DNA from: Variovorax paradoxus
GTDB lineage: Bacteria; Pseudomonadota; Gammaproteobacteria; Burkholderiales; Burkholderiaceae_C
Direction of reading: 5' to 3'
Assembly (NCBI RefSeq): GCF_030815975.1
Contig: NZ_JAUSXL010000002.1
Span: forward strand, 2,592,501-2,656,500
DNA length: 64,000 bases
Part shown: in pieces, positions 1 to 10,715 of the stretch
Position numbering within the stretch: position 1 is the stretch's first letter
Layout: every line of letters starts with the position of its first letter
Made by a program: the position numbers and the translations under genes
The notes under the pieces: generated by a model
What the model was told of the DNA's origin: nothing
The model's input: the letters and a program-made list of their open reading frames with translations, nothing else
Database searches by the model: none

Positions 1-2213
<2,213 letters not shown>

Positions 2214-2218
2214 TATAA

Positions 2219-2239
2219 CTTTGATCAATCAGATCAAGG
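2219..2239 (+). other. Hairpin just after the 23S 3' end
   Basis: Eight-base arms CTTTGATC and GATCAAGG (one G-T pair) enclose a five-base loop a few bases past the mature 23S end. It sits where a processing signal of the 23S-5S spacer is expected; the role is inferred. Confidence 0.4.
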
Positions 2240-2302
2240 TGTTATGCCAAGTTGACGCATTCAAAATAATTCGCCAAAGCTGATTCCAAACTCTATGAAT
2301 TC

Positions 2303-2330
2303 GTTTGATTGATCATGTGATCAGTCAAAC
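2303..2330 (+). other. Hairpin in 23S-5S spacer, ahead of 5S
   Basis: GTTTGATTGATCA and TGATCAGTCAAAC form a 13-pair stem (one G-T pair) with a two-base loop, ending 9 bases before the 5S gene. A near-perfect stem in this place suits a ribonuclease cleavage site for pre-5S maturation, but that is inference. Confidence 0.45.
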
Positions 2331-2339
2331 AAAAAGTTA

Positions 2340-2454
2340 TGCCTGATGACCATAGCGACGTGGTACCACTCCTTCCCATCCCGAACAGGACAGTGAAACG
2401 CGTCAGCGCCGATGATAGTGCGGGTTCCCGTGTGAAAGTAGGTCATCGTCAGGC
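2340..2454 (+). rRNA. rrf: 5S ribosomal RNA
   Basis: A 115-base gene beginning TGCCTGATGACC and ending with the pairing TCATCGTCAGGC. It carries the typical 5S core CCATCCCGAACAGGACAGTG and GGGTTCCCGTGTGAAAGTAGG. It lies about 125 bases behind the 23S gene and directly before the operon terminators, as in other rRNA operons. Confidence 0.97.
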
Positions 2455-2470
2455 TCTTACAGCCCAGGAA

Positions 2471-2499
2471 AAGCCCAACACAGCGTGTTGGGCTTTTTT
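2471..2499 (+). terminator. rRNA operon terminator 1
   Basis: Perfect 11-base stem AAGCCCAACAC / GTGTTGGGCTT with a three-base loop followed by a T run, 17 bases after the 5S gene. Confidence 0.9.
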
Positions 2500-2510
2500 C
2501 TTTGCAGCTT

Positions 2511-2546
2511 AAAAAGCGCGTCATCTTTCGGTGACGCGCTTTTTTT
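2511..2546 (+). terminator. Bidirectional terminator between rRNA operon and MBL hydrolase gene
   Basis: Stem AAAAAGCGCGTCA / TGACGCGCTTTTT with an eight-base loop and T runs on both strands. It can stop the rRNA operon from the left and the fadD-MBL unit from the right, whose last stop codon lies 19 bases away. Confidence 0.8.
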
Positions 2547-2564
2547 ATTCCTGCAAATTAGGGA

Positions 2565-3494
2565 TTAGATATTGTGGATACCTGAAGAGTCCATCTCGGC
2601 CGCGCCTGCACCGATCAGCTCGTGCAGGACATCGTCTGCCAATTGCTCCAATTCGGCATCGGCAAAGAAGCGCGAACGAACGATTTCCAGATATGACGCA
2701 TTCCGAAGCCAGATCTTCCAGTCATCAAAGGCAATAGACTGCACGTCCAGCAGCTTGAATTTCATCAAGACCTTGATGGCATGCCGCGCATGCTTCACGG
2801 GATCGCGCTGAAGACCCTCAAGCCGTCGGCGCGCCGTGGCCAGTGCCTTGCCGGCGTCGCTGAAGACGCGGCCGTGCCCCGGGATCACCTGCAGCGGGCC
2901 CAGCCTCTCGATCCGATCCAGCGTTGCAGCCAGGTCGCCGAATGACGGTTCGCCCGCGAGTTCGGGAAAGGCAACACCAAAGCCGTTTTCCCACAAGGCA
3001 TCCGCCGAGATCAGCGTCCGTGAGGCGGGATCGAACAGGATGATCGAGTGGGGATCGTGGCCAGGCGCACCATGCACCTGCCACGGGCTGTCGCCGAGCA
3101 TGCATTCGGTCCCTGGCTGCAAGAGGCCGGTGAACCGGAACCGCGGGCAGGTCTGTCCCGTCGCAAGAAAGCTCAGCCCGCGCTCATCCCACCGTTCCAC
3201 CAGTGCCGCCTCTCCGGGCGGGATGTCCGTCCGGATCGCCGGGTAGCGCCGCTGCAGGGCCGCGTTGCCGCCGCAGTGGTCGCTGTGCAGATGGGTATTC
3301 ACGATCCGGTCGAGCGGCCGGGCTCCCAGCACCGATTCGACCAACGCCAGGGTCTGATCGGCATGCGTGGCATAGCCGGTGTCGACCAGCGCGGTCTCGT
3401 CGGCGCCGATGAACAGGATGTTGTTCGAAGATAGCCAGCCGCGCTCCAAGACAACGAGATTCGCCGGCAGCCCGGCCGCGGCGCGATCGTTCAT
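2565..3494 (-). CDS. MBL-fold metallo-hydrolase
   Basis: A 309-residue protein of the metallo-beta-lactamase fold. The HxHxDH zinc motif is seen as HLHSDH at residues 68-73; further metal-binding positions are GAPGHDPH in the middle and PGHGRVF near two thirds of the length. The C-terminal 90 residues form an extra mostly helical part. The start codon directly follows the stop of the acyl-CoA ligase gene (TGA then ATG, no gap), so the two are one transcription unit. MBL hydrolases next to acyl-CoA ligases often act as thioesterases or glyoxalase II-like hydrolases; the substrate cannot be read from the sequence. Confidence 0.85.
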   Translation of the reverse strand: MNDRAAAGLPANLVVLERGWLSSNNILFIGADETALVDTGYATHADQTLALVESVLGARPLDRIVNTHLHSDHCGGNAALQRRYPAIRTDIPPGEAALVERWDERGLSFLATGQTCPRFRFTGLLQPGTECMLGDSPWQVHGAPGHDPHSIILFDPASRTLISADALWENGFGVAFPELAGEPSFGDLAATLDRIERLGPLQVIPGHGRVFSDAGKALATARRRLEGLQRDPVKHARHAIKVLMKFKLLDVQSIAFDDWKIWLRNASYLEIVRSRFFADAELEQLADDVLHELIGAGAAEMDSSGIHNI

Positions 3495-5186
3495 TCAGAC
3501 ACTCGCACTGGTGCGCAGCTCGCGCCGCAGGATCTTCCCGACATTGGTCTTGGGCAGCGAGTCGCGGAATTCGATGTGCTTGGGCCGTTTGTAGCCGGTG
3601 AGCTGTCCATTGCAGTATTGCAGCACAGCCTCTTCGGTGAGCGCCGCGTCCTTGCGAACGACAAAAACCTTGATCGCTTCGCCCTGCTTTTCGTCCGGCA
3701 CACCGACGGCCGCGCACTCGACGACGCCAGGACACAGCGAGATCACGTTCTCCAGTTCGTTTGGAAAAACATTGAAGCCGCTCACCAGAATCATGTCCTT
3801 CTTGCGGTCGACGATGCGGCTGTAGCCGTCTTCCTGCATGACGGCAATGTCGCCGGTGCGCATGAAGCCATCGGCAGTGAAGGCCGCCGCGGTTTCGGCG
3901 GGCTGGTTGTAGTAGCCGGTCATCACGTTGGGGCCCTTGATGCAGAGCTCGCCCGGTGCGCCCACGGGCAGGGAGTTGCCTTCATCGTCCTTGATGGCAA
4001 TTTCGATGCTCGGCAGCGGCAAGCCGATGGTGCCTGTGAATTGGGTATTCGACACCGGGTTGTTGGTGCCGATCGCGCAGGTCTCGCTCATGCCCCAGCC
4101 TTCGATCATCGGGCAGCCGGTGGCCTCGAACCAGCGCCGGGCTGTGCCTTCGGAAGCAGCCATTCCGCCTGCTTGCGACACGAACAGCGTGGAGAAGTCG
4201 ATCGACTTGAATCCGGGATGCATCAAGAGCGCATTGAAGAGTGTGTTCACCGCGGGCAGCATGTGGAAGGGGCGCTTCTTGAGTACGGCGATGAACTTGT
4301 CGAAGTCGCGCGGATTGGGGACCAGCGTCATGTGCGAGCCCTGGCGGATGACCAGGAGGCAGAGCGTGAGCGCGAAGATGTGATAGAGCGGCAGCGCCGC
4401 GATGCTGTTGACCTTCGACAGGTCGCCCGCCCGCGACAGCGCGGGCGTGAACCAGGCTTCTGCCTGCAGCGTGGCCGCGACGATGTTGCGGTGGGTCAGT
4501 ACCGCCCCCTTGGACAAGCCCGTCGTGCCGCCGGTGTATTGCAGGAATGCGATCGAATCGAGCGTGCTCTGGTCCGGCGCCAGCGCGCGCCCACGCCCCT
4601 CTTCGATGACCTTGGAAAAAGGCGTGACGGTGCGGCCGTTGCCCAGAGGCAGCTTGTACGGCGGAACCATCTTCGCCAGGTGGCGAACCGCGACCGTGAT
4701 CCAGGCGCCGTAGAGTCCGCCCAGCAGGTCGCCCATCGAAGTGACGACCACATGCCTGACCGGCGTGCGCTCGATCACCTGTTCCAGCGTCGCGGCGAAG
4801 TTCTCGAGAATGACGATGGCCGTGGCACCCGAATCCTTGAGCTGGTGCTCGAGTTCGCGCGCCGTGTAGAGCGGATTGACGTTGACGCAGGTATAGCCTG
4901 CGCGAAGCACGCCGCACATCGTGACGGCGAACTGGGGTACGTTGGGCAGCATGATGGCGACCCGTGCGCCAGGCTCGAGGCCCAGCGACTGGAGCCACGC
5001 GCCCAGGGCCTTCGACAGGCCGTCGAGCTCCCCATACGACATCCAGCGCTCCATGCAGACCGAGAACGGCCGCTCGGCATAGCGGGCAAAGGCCTCGTCG
5101 AACATGTGGGGCAGGGATCGGTACTGCTCCGGGTCGATCTCGTGCGGCACGTCGGCCGGGTAGTTCTGTCGCGCGGATGTCTGCAT
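3495..5186 (-). CDS. fadD: Long-chain fatty acid-CoA ligase (FadD type)
   Basis: Activates fatty acids to acyl-CoA with ATP via an acyl-adenylate. The 563-residue product has the AMP-binding P-loop YTGGTTGLSKGA, the GWGMSETCA motif and the C-terminal signature FMRTGDIAVMQEDGYSRIVD, which is the fatty acyl-CoA synthetase type. The chosen ATG has AGGAG six bases upstream on its strand; an earlier in-frame start 13 codons upstream has none. It is followed without gap by the MBL hydrolase gene. Specificity for long chains is inferred from resemblance to FadD. Confidence 0.9.
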   Translation of the reverse strand: MQTSARQNYPADVPHEIDPEQYRSLPHMFDEAFARYAERPFSVCMERWMSYGELDGLSKALGAWLQSLGLEPGARVAIMLPNVPQFAVTMCGVLRAGYTCVNVNPLYTARELEHQLKDSGATAIVILENFAATLEQVIERTPVRHVVVTSMGDLLGGLYGAWITVAVRHLAKMVPPYKLPLGNGRTVTPFSKVIEEGRGRALAPDQSTLDSIAFLQYTGGTTGLSKGAVLTHRNIVAATLQAEAWFTPALSRAGDLSKVNSIAALPLYHIFALTLCLLVIRQGSHMTLVPNPRDFDKFIAVLKKRPFHMLPAVNTLFNALLMHPGFKSIDFSTLFVSQAGGMAASEGTARRWFEATGCPMIEGWGMSETCAIGTNNPVSNTQFTGTIGLPLPSIEIAIKDDEGNSLPVGAPGELCIKGPNVMTGYYNQPAETAAAFTADGFMRTGDIAVMQEDGYSRIVDRKKDMILVSGFNVFPNELENVISLCPGVVECAAVGVPDEKQGEAIKVFVVRKDAALTEEAVLQYCNGQLTGYKRPKHIEFRDSLPKTNVGKILRRELRTSASV

Positions 5187-5257
5187 GCAAGCTCCTGTTG
5201 CGCGGATTGTGGGAGCCATACACACTCAGCCGCCAGCGGGCTTGTCCTAGGAGCAGG

Positions 5258-5277
5258 GCGTGCGCTGTCGCGCACGC
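5258..5277 (-). other. Small hairpin between phhA and fadD
   Basis: GCGTGCGC and GCGCACGC enclose TGTC. It lies behind the phhA stop codon on the minus strand and could help end the hpd-pheC-phhA transcript, but there is no T run. Confidence 0.35.
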
Positions 5278-5334
5278 GATAGCGCACCGCAGCGCATGCA
5301 TGCCGCGGCAGTCAGTGCGCGGGGAGCGCTTTCA

Positions 5335-6213
5335 TCAGGCTTTGCCGGACTCGCCGGGCAGCAGCGTCCCGGCCGGGATGTCGGGCAGAGCCTCGAGCGC
5401 CTGGTAGAGCGGCGTGAAGTCGGGGGCCGTGAGTTCGAAGAGCTGCGCGAAGCTCTCGATCACGAAGTAGTTGCTCTGGTAGGTGTCGATCTTGTAGAGC
5501 GTGCGCATGGTGCGCAGCAGATCGAGTTGCAGCCGGTGCGGCTCGTCGCTGCGCACGGCGTGCTGCAGTTCGCCCACGGAGCTCAGAATGCCGGCGCCGT
5601 AGGCGCGCAGGCCGTCGGGCTGGCGGATCAGGCCGAACTCGACCGTGTACCAGTAGAGCCGCGCGAGCTTCTCGCCCGCGCCCAGTTCATGCGCCTTGAT
5701 GCCGCCTTGGCCATAGCGCTGCACATAGTCGGCGAAGGTGGGGTCGAACAGCATCGGCACGTGGCCGAACAGGTCGTGGAACACATCGGGCTCGACGATG
5801 TAGTTGAACTCCTCGGGCTTGCGGATCCAGTCGGTCACCGGGAACTTGCGGTTCGCGAGCAGCGTGAAGAACGGCAACTCGGGAATCAGGCCCGGCACCG
5901 CGACGATTTCCCAGCCCGTGGCGCGGTGCAGCCGCTCGTTAATCTCGTCGAAGCGCGGGATGCGGTCCTTCACGCCCAGCGAGGGCAGCGCCTCGATGAA
6001 TGCATCGCAGGCGAGGCCCGGCAGCTGCGCGGCCTGCCGTTCGTAGAGGCGCTTGTAGGTCTCGTGGTCGGCCGGCGTGTAGCTGGCCCAGTCCTGCGGG
6101 CAGGTGTAGTCGGCAAGCACCGCGCCGCCGCGCGAGTAGTCGCCGCGCGGCGGACGGTCCGAGGCACCGTAGACGGCGGGCGTGACGACAGCGGCTGCTG
6201 CAGGAGTGTCCAT
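5335..6213 (-). CDS. phhA: Phenylalanine 4-monooxygenase
   Basis: Hydroxylates L-phenylalanine to L-tyrosine using tetrahydrobiopterin, O2 and non-haem iron. The 292-residue protein is the bacterial single-domain form (no regulatory ACT domain). The iron-binding segment VFHDLFGHVPML holds both histidines, and the third ligand Glu lies in the YWYTVEFGL stretch. The ATG chosen has AAAGAG upstream; the reading frame is open further upstream but without such support. Third gene of the hpd - pheC-like - phhA unit (17 bases behind the pheC-like gene), so Phe is fed through Tyr towards homogentisate. Confidence 0.95.
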   Translation of the reverse strand: MDTPAAAAVVTPAVYGASDRPPRGDYSRGGAVLADYTCPQDWASYTPADHETYKRLYERQAAQLPGLACDAFIEALPSLGVKDRIPRFDEINERLHRATGWEIVAVPGLIPELPFFTLLANRKFPVTDWIRKPEEFNYIVEPDVFHDLFGHVPMLFDPTFADYVQRYGQGGIKAHELGAGEKLARLYWYTVEFGLIRQPDGLRAYGAGILSSVGELQHAVRSDEPHRLQLDLLRTMRTLYKIDTYQSNYFVIESFAQLFELTAPDFTPLYQALEALPDIPAGTLLPGESGKA

Positions 6214-6230
6214 GGGAATGCTCTTTCGGT

Positions 6231-7025
6231 TTACTTGAGCCAGCGGTCCATCACGCGCTGGAAGTCGCCGCCGGCCTGCTGCAGGTGCAGCCATTGGTCG
6301 ACGTAGGCCTTGAATGCCACGTCGTCGCGCGGCAGCATCCAGGCCATTTCGCCGTATTGCAGCGGCTTGTCGGGGTTGATTGCGCACAGGCCTGGCTTGA
6401 GCTTCTGCTGCGTGATGGCTTCTGCCGATTCGGTCACGAAGACGTCGGCGCGATTGGCCAGGATCTCGTCAAAGATCGTCACGTTCTCGCCGTGCAGCGT
6501 GAGCTTGGCCTGCTTGAAGTTGGCACGCGCGAAGCGCTCGTTGCTGCCGCCCGGATTGAAGATGACCCGTGTGGACGGCTTGTCGATGTCGGCCACGCTC
6601 TGGTACTTGGCGACGTCGGCGCAGCGTGCAATGGGCGCCTTGCCGTTCACCATGTAGGGCGCGCTGAAGAAGGCACGCTTCTGGCGGTCGGTGGTCACGG
6701 AAACACCGCCCACGGCAATGTCGCACTTGCCGGCACTGAGGTCGGGCAGCAGGTTGGCCCAGGTGGTCTTGACCCACTCGGGCTTCGCGCCGAGGCTGGC
6801 GCTGAAGCCTGTCATGAGATCGACGTCGATGCCCTCGAACGCGCCGTCGGCCTTCTGGAAGCTGAAGGGCTTGTAATCGCCCGGCGTGCAGATGCGCAGC
6901 GCGGCCGTCTTCTGCACCGTGTCGAGGTGCGAGCCGGCCGGGTTGACGGCCGGCGCCATCGCGCAACCGGAAAGGACGGCGGCTGCCGCGATGAGGATCA
7001 AGCCGATCGAGAACGTGCTGCGCAT
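6231..7025 (-). CDS. pheC: PheC-like periplasmic cyclohexadienyl dehydratase (lipoprotein, SBP_bac_3 fold)
   Basis: A 264-residue protein with a lipoprotein signal peptide (lipobox LSGC, Cys21) and an amino-acid-binding-protein fold. Segments such as GDYKPFSF, TTWANLLPDLSAGKCDIA, FNPGGSNERFARANFKQA, NVTIF and YVDQWLH match, from memory, the PheC cyclohexadienyl dehydratase of Pseudomonas aeruginosa much more closely than ordinary amino acid receptors. The Glu corresponding to the catalytic Glu173 of that enzyme appears kept (Glu202, in ESAEAI). Such enzymes turn prephenate or arogenate into phenylpyruvate or phenylalanine. No permease or ATPase gene is next to it, which favours an enzyme over a transport receptor. 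Start: AGGAG upstream of the ATG; 28 bases behind hpd. The alternative is an aromatic amino acid receptor. Confidence 0.72.
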   Translation of the reverse strand: MRSTFSIGLILIAAAAVLSGCAMAPAVNPAGSHLDTVQKTAALRICTPGDYKPFSFQKADGAFEGIDVDLMTGFSASLGAKPEWVKTTWANLLPDLSAGKCDIAVGGVSVTTDRQKRAFFSAPYMVNGKAPIARCADVAKYQSVADIDKPSTRVIFNPGGSNERFARANFKQAKLTLHGENVTIFDEILANRADVFVTESAEAITQQKLKPGLCAINPDKPLQYGEMAWMLPRDDVAFKAYVDQWLHLQQAGGDFQRVMDRWLK

Positions 7026-7053
7026 GGAGGCTCCTGGCCAGTGAAAGAGGCGC

Positions 7054-8181
7054 TTATTTTGGGGCCGACAGCACGCCGCGGCGCATCTGGTCGAGTTCGA
7101 TGCTTTCGAACAGCGCCTTGAAGTTGCCGTTGCCGAAACCATCGTCGCCCTTGCGCTGGATGAACTCGAAGAAGATCGGGCCGAGCTGGTTCTCGCTGAA
7201 GATCTGCAGCAGCAGCGCGTCCTTCTTGCCGTCGATCAAGATCTTGCGCTTCTGCAGCTCGGCCACGCTTTCGCCGTGGCCGGGAATGCGCTTGTCGACC
7301 AGTTCGTAGTAGGTGTCGATCGTGTCGAGCAGGGTCACGCCCTTGGCGCGCAGCGCGTCGACAGTCTCGTACAGGTTGTCCGAGCCCATCGCGATGTGCT
7401 GGATGCCTTCGCCGCGGTACATGTCCAGGTACTCCTGGATCTGGCCTGCCTGCTCCTTGCCTTCTTCGTTGATCGGGATGCGGATCTTGCCGCAGGGGCT
7501 GGTCATGGCCTTGCTCTTCACGCCCGTGACCTGGCCTTCGATGTCGAAGTACTTGATCTCGCGGAAATTGAAGAGCTTCTCGTAGAAGCCGGCCCAGACG
7601 TTCATGCGGCCGCGGTACACGTTGTGCGTGAGGTGGTCGATGTAGGTCAGGCCGTTGCCCTTGGGCGCCAGCGCATCCTGCGAGGCCACGCCCGGCAGCG
7701 GCTCGAAGTCGACGTCGTAGAAGCCGATGTTGCCGATGTCGCCCGGCTTCGCGCCGTTCTTGCCGGGCCAGCGGTCGACCAGGTAGATCAGGCTGTCGCC
7801 GATGCCCTTGATGGCGGGAATGTTCAGTTCGCCAGGTCCGGCCTTGTCGGCGAAGCCCCATGCGCCGAGCGAGATGGCGCGCTCGTAGGCCTGCTTGGCG
7901 TCCTGCACGCGGAAGGCGATGGCGCAGACGCTCGGGCCGTGTTCGCGCGCAAAGCGCTGTGCGAACGAATCGGGCTCGGCGTTGACGATGAAATTGATCG
8001 TGCCCTGGCGGTACAGCAGCACGTTCTTGTGGCGATGGCGCGCCACGGCCGTGAAGCCCATGCGCTCGAACACCTTCCCCATTGCAACTGGATCCGGCGC
8101 CGCGTACTCGATGAATTCGAAGCCATCGGTTCCCATGGGGTTGTCCCAGGGCGTGAAGGGGGGCGCGTCGGTGTGGCTCAT
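7054..8181 (-). CDS. hpd: 4-hydroxyphenylpyruvate dioxygenase
   Basis: Converts 4-hydroxyphenylpyruvate to homogentisate with O2 and Fe(II). The 375-residue protein has two vicinal-oxygen-chelate halves; iron ligands are visible as His in YIDHLTHNV, His in [10 protein letters not shown] and Glu in FFEFIQRKG. The ATG used has GGAG upstream and gives MSHTDAPPF; a longer in-frame version would run into the regulator promoter. First gene of the minus-strand hpd - pheC-like - phhA operon, divergent from an Lrp/AsnC gene that probably regulates it. Confidence 0.95.
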   Translation of the reverse strand: MSHTDAPPFTPWDNPMGTDGFEFIEYAAPDPVAMGKVFERMGFTAVARHRHKNVLLYRQGTINFIVNAEPDSFAQRFAREHGPSVCAIAFRVQDAKQAYERAISLGAWGFADKAGPGELNIPAIKGIGDSLIYLVDRWPGKNGAKPGDIGNIGFYDVDFEPLPGVASQDALAPKGNGLTYIDHLTHNVYRGRMNVWAGFYEKLFNFREIKYFDIEGQVTGVKSKAMTSPCGKIRIPINEEGKEQAGQIQEYLDMYRGEGIQHIAMGSDNLYETVDALRAKGVTLLDTIDTYYELVDKRIPGHGESVAELQKRKILIDGKKDALLLQIFSENQLGPIFFEFIQRKGDDGFGNGNFKALFESIELDQMRRGVLSAPK

Positions 8182-8311
8182 GTGAGGGTCTCCAGAGGTG
8201 GGATTCGAATGAATGAAATAGCGAACGAATGGGTGAGAACGACCAGTGCTGCACTGTAGAGCGGATGCCACTCACGTTTCCAGCGTTATTGGGCGCTGAA
8301 GATGCGTGTGA

Positions 8312-8326
8312 CGCAGTAAAACTGCG
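8312..8326 (+). promoter_or_regulatory. Dyad in the hpd / Lrp-type regulator intergenic region
   Basis: CGCAGT AAA ACTGCG is a perfect 6-base inverted repeat ending 11 bases before the regulator start codon, a place suited to autoregulation. The 156-base intergenic region must hold promoters for both directions. Confidence 0.4.
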
Positions 8327-8337
8327 AAAATAGAGTC

Positions 8338-8811
8338 ATGGAAGCACTCGACAAGATTGATCGGCTTATTTTGCGCACGCTGCAAGCAGATGGGCGCGCC
8401 ACCTACGACCAGATCGCCGAGCAGGTCAGCCTTTCTCCGAGCGCGGTGCTGCGGCGCGTCAAGCGGCTCGAGGAGAGCGGGGTCATCGACCGCTATGTCG
8501 CGCTCGTGCGCCCCGAAGTCATCGGCCTGGGCCTGACCGCCTATCTCAATGTGCGCCTCGAAAAGCACACCGAAACCCACAAGCGCAATCCCATGGACCT
8601 GTTCCGCGCCAGCGTGCAGACCTGGCCCGAAGTGGTCGAGTGCGCGGCCCTGACCGGCGACATGGACTACCTGCTGCGCGTGGTGGTCGCCGACATGGGG
8701 CACTACAGCCGTTTCATCATGGACACCCTGCTCAAGCATCCCAGCGTGGAGGATTGCAAGACCAGCTTCGTGCTCGACCGTGTCAAGGCCACCACGGCCG
8801 TGCCGGTTTAG
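8338..8811 (+). CDS. Lrp/AsnC family transcriptional regulator
   Basis: A 157-residue protein with the N-terminal winged-helix (LDKIDRLILRTLQADGRATYDQIAEQ, shown in part, then SPSAVLRRVKRLEESGVI) and a C-terminal RAM/AsnC ligand domain (ALTGDMDYLLRVVVADMGHY). It is transcribed away from hpd with 156 bases between, and Lrp-type proteins next to hpd/phh genes commonly sense aromatic amino acids, so control of the hpd operon is the likely role. Confidence 0.9.
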   Translation: MEALDKIDRLILRTLQADGRATYDQIAEQVSLSPSAVLRRVKRLEESGVIDRYVALVRPEVIGLGLTAYLNVRLEKHTETHKRNPMDLFRASVQTWPEVVECAALTGDMDYLLRVVVADMGHYSRFIMDTLLKHPSVEDCKTSFVLDRVKATTAVPV

Positions 8812-8885
8812 CCACGATTGGTTGTGTGAACGACACGCCCTCTGGTATTGATTCACGAATGTGGCCCAAAAGTACCCCTGCTGGC

Positions 8886-8913
8886 TTGGTGTTTAAGGGA
8901 AAACCCTTATATT
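8886..8913 (+). promoter_or_regulatory. Promoter of the GNAT gene with dyad in the spacer; possibly leaderless
   Basis: TTGGTG, 16 bases, TATATT. The spacer holds the dyad TAAGGG AAAA CCCTTA (8894-8909). The predicted transcription start, about seven bases after the -10 box, falls at or next to the ATG at 8920, and no Shine-Dalgarno sequence is present, so the mRNA may be leaderless. Confidence 0.5.
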
Positions 8914-8919
8914 TGAGCC

Positions 8920-9648
8920 ATGCTTACCGCCAAGACCCTCCTGAAGGCGTCCCTCGGCCTCGGCTCTTTCCTGAAGGCGCCGATGGTTGAGGCGCAACCG
9001 CGCGCGGCCTTCGCGCCACAACCCGTCATGGTGCCGATCCGCTCGATTGGCCCGCGCGAGCGCGACCGCATCGCGCAGCACCTGCTGGCGCTGACTCCGC
9101 ACGACCGTTACCTGCGCTTCGGCTATGCCGCGGGAGACGAGCAGGTGCGGCGCTACGTCGAAGGGCTCGACTTCGAGCGCGACGAGCTCTTTGGCATCTA
9201 CAACCGCCGGCTCGACCTGATCGCCATGGCCCACCTGGCATTTGCGCCGGACGAGCAGCACAGCGACTGCGCCGAATTCGGCGTGTCGGTGGCTGCGCAT
9301 GCGCGCGGCCGTGGTTACGGGGCCCGCCTCTTCGAGCGTGCCGTGGTCGTGGCGCGCAACGAAGGCGTGGGCATGCTGTTCATCCATGCGCTGAGCGAGA
9401 ACGCCGCCATGCTGAAGATCGCCCGCAACGCCGGCGCGACCGTGGTGCGCAGCGGTTCGGAATCCGAAGCGCATCTGCAGCTGCCAAGCGCCACCTTCGA
9501 CAGCCGCATGAGCGAGATCGCGCTCGAGCAGTACGCGGCGGTCGACTACCACCTCAAGACCCGCGCCAAGCAGTTCTGGTCCTTCCTGGCCAGCCTGCAG
9601 GAAGTGCGCAGCGGCATGCGGGACGCGCGCAGCAAGTCCGCCCCGTAA
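8920..9648 (+). CDS. GNAT family N-acetyltransferase
   Basis: A 242-residue protein with a GNAT acetyltransferase domain in its middle: the acetyl-CoA-binding motif A reads VAAHARGRGYGARLFERAVVVARNEG, given here as VAAHARGRGYGARLF followed by a helix, and the second part has LSENAAMLKIARNAGA. The first 35 residues are not part of the fold and the last 50 form a charged helix. Substrate unknown. Monocistronic, behind its own promoter. Confidence 0.8.
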   Translation: MLTAKTLLKASLGLGSFLKAPMVEAQPRAAFAPQPVMVPIRSIGPRERDRIAQHLLALTPHDRYLRFGYAAGDEQVRRYVEGLDFERDELFGIYNRRLDLIAMAHLAFAPDEQHSDCAEFGVSVAAHARGRGYGARLFERAVVVARNEGVGMLFIHALSENAAMLKIARNAGATVVRSGSESEAHLQLPSATFDSRMSEIALEQYAAVDYHLKTRAKQFWSFLASLQEVRSGMRDARSKSAP

Positions 9649-9652
9649 CTGT

Positions 9653-9748
9653 TGGCCCCCCGGGCTTTTCACTTCGCTGCGCTGCGTGTAATTCGCCACC
9701 CCCGAGGGGGAGGCGCGGCTCGCCTTGGGGCGGCCCGGCGGCGGCCGC
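9653..9748. repeat. GC-rich intergenic repeat of Comamonadaceae type
   Basis: The stretch holds TTCGCTGCGCTGCGTGTAAT, CGCCACCCCCGAGGGGGAGG and CGCCTTGGGGCGGCCCGGCG in succession, an arrangement I recognise as a dispersed intergenic repeat in Variovorax/Acidovorax-type genomes. It occurs once in this window. CACCCCCGAGGGGG gives a small hairpin. Confidence 0.6.
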
Positions 9749-9836
9749 CTGCGTTCTGTCCCGACAGGAAAGGTGAAGGTAGAGCCTGTCACGCGCAATC
9801 CGGTATCCTTGTATCTCTTCAACTACGCCTCCCGCA

Positions 9837-10715
9837 GTGGCCGAACCTCACCCTGAACGCGCACCCGTCGAACGGGAAGACAAGCGCGGCTTTCTCCAGA
9901 AGCTGGCCGAATTCATCCACCCTGGCCCCGACTCCCGCGACGAGCTGATCGAAACCCTCGCGGACGCCGAGGACAACGAGGTGATCGGCGCCGAGTCGCG
10001 CGTCATGCTCGAGGGCGTGCTGCGCATGGCCGACATGACGGCCGGCGACGTGATGGTTGCGGCTCCGCGCATGGACCTGGTGAACATCGACGCGCCCTTC
10101 GACGCGCTGCTGCACCTGGTCATCGACACCGCGCACTCGCGCTTTCCGGTGTACGAGGGCGAGAAGGAAAACATCATCGGCATCCTGCTCGCGAAGGACC
10201 TGCTCAAGCTGCAGCGCGCGCCGGGGCTCAACATCCGAGCGCTGCTGCGGCCCGCCACCTTCGTTCCCGAGAGCAAGGGCCTGAACGACCTGCTGCGCGA
10301 GTTCCGCGGCAACCGCAACCACCTGGCCATCGTGATCGACGAGTTCGGCCGCGTGGCCGGCCTCATCACCATCGAGGACGTGCTCGAGCAGATCGTCGGC
10401 GAGATCGAGGACGAGTTCGACATTGCCGAAGACGAAGGCGACATCTTCGGCCTGGCCGACCACACCTACCGCGTCTCGGGCGACACGCCCATCGAGCGCG
10501 TGGCCGAGGCCTTCGGCATCACCTTCGACGAAGAACAGCTGAGCGAAGATTTCGACACCATCGGCGGACTCATCGCGCACGAGATGGGCCACGTGCCCAA
10601 GCGCGGCGAACACCACGCCATGGGCGGCTTCGACTTCGTGGTGCTGCACACCAAGGGCGGGGCCGTGCGCTGGTTCAAGGTGTCCCCGGCCCGCGGCAGC
10701 GACGCGGCCGACTGA
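9837..10715 (+). CDS. corC: CorC/HlyC-type CBS-domain protein (YbeX)
   Basis: A 292-residue cytosolic protein: two CBS domains (about residues 60-180, with VMVAAPRMDLV and FGRVAGLITIEDVLEQIVGEI) and a C-terminal CorC_HlyC domain (YRVSGDTPIERVAEAFGI to the end). The family is linked to magnesium/cobalt export and ribosome-related phenotypes. The start used is GTG at 9837, with poor Shine-Dalgarno support, because the family N-terminus begins near there. Its stop overlaps the lnt start (TGATG), matching the widespread corC-lnt gene pair. Confidence 0.88.
   Translation: MAEPHPERAPVEREDKRGFLQKLAEFIHPGPDSRDELIETLADAEDNEVIGAESRVMLEGVLRMADMTAGDVMVAAPRMDLVNIDAPFDALLHLVIDTAHSRFPVYEGEKENIIGILLAKDLLKLQRAPGLNIRALLRPATFVPESKGLNDLLREFRGNRNHLAIVIDEFGRVAGLITIEDVLEQIVGEIEDEFDIAEDEGDIFGLADHTYRVSGDTPIERVAEAFGITFDEEQLSEDFDTIGGLIAHEMGHVPKRGEHHAMGGFDFVVLHTKGGAVRWFKVSPARGSDAAD

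Noticed and set aside
3576-5282. Plus-strand open frame of 568 codons
   Set aside because: It is the antisense of fadD, whose motifs are clear on the other strand.
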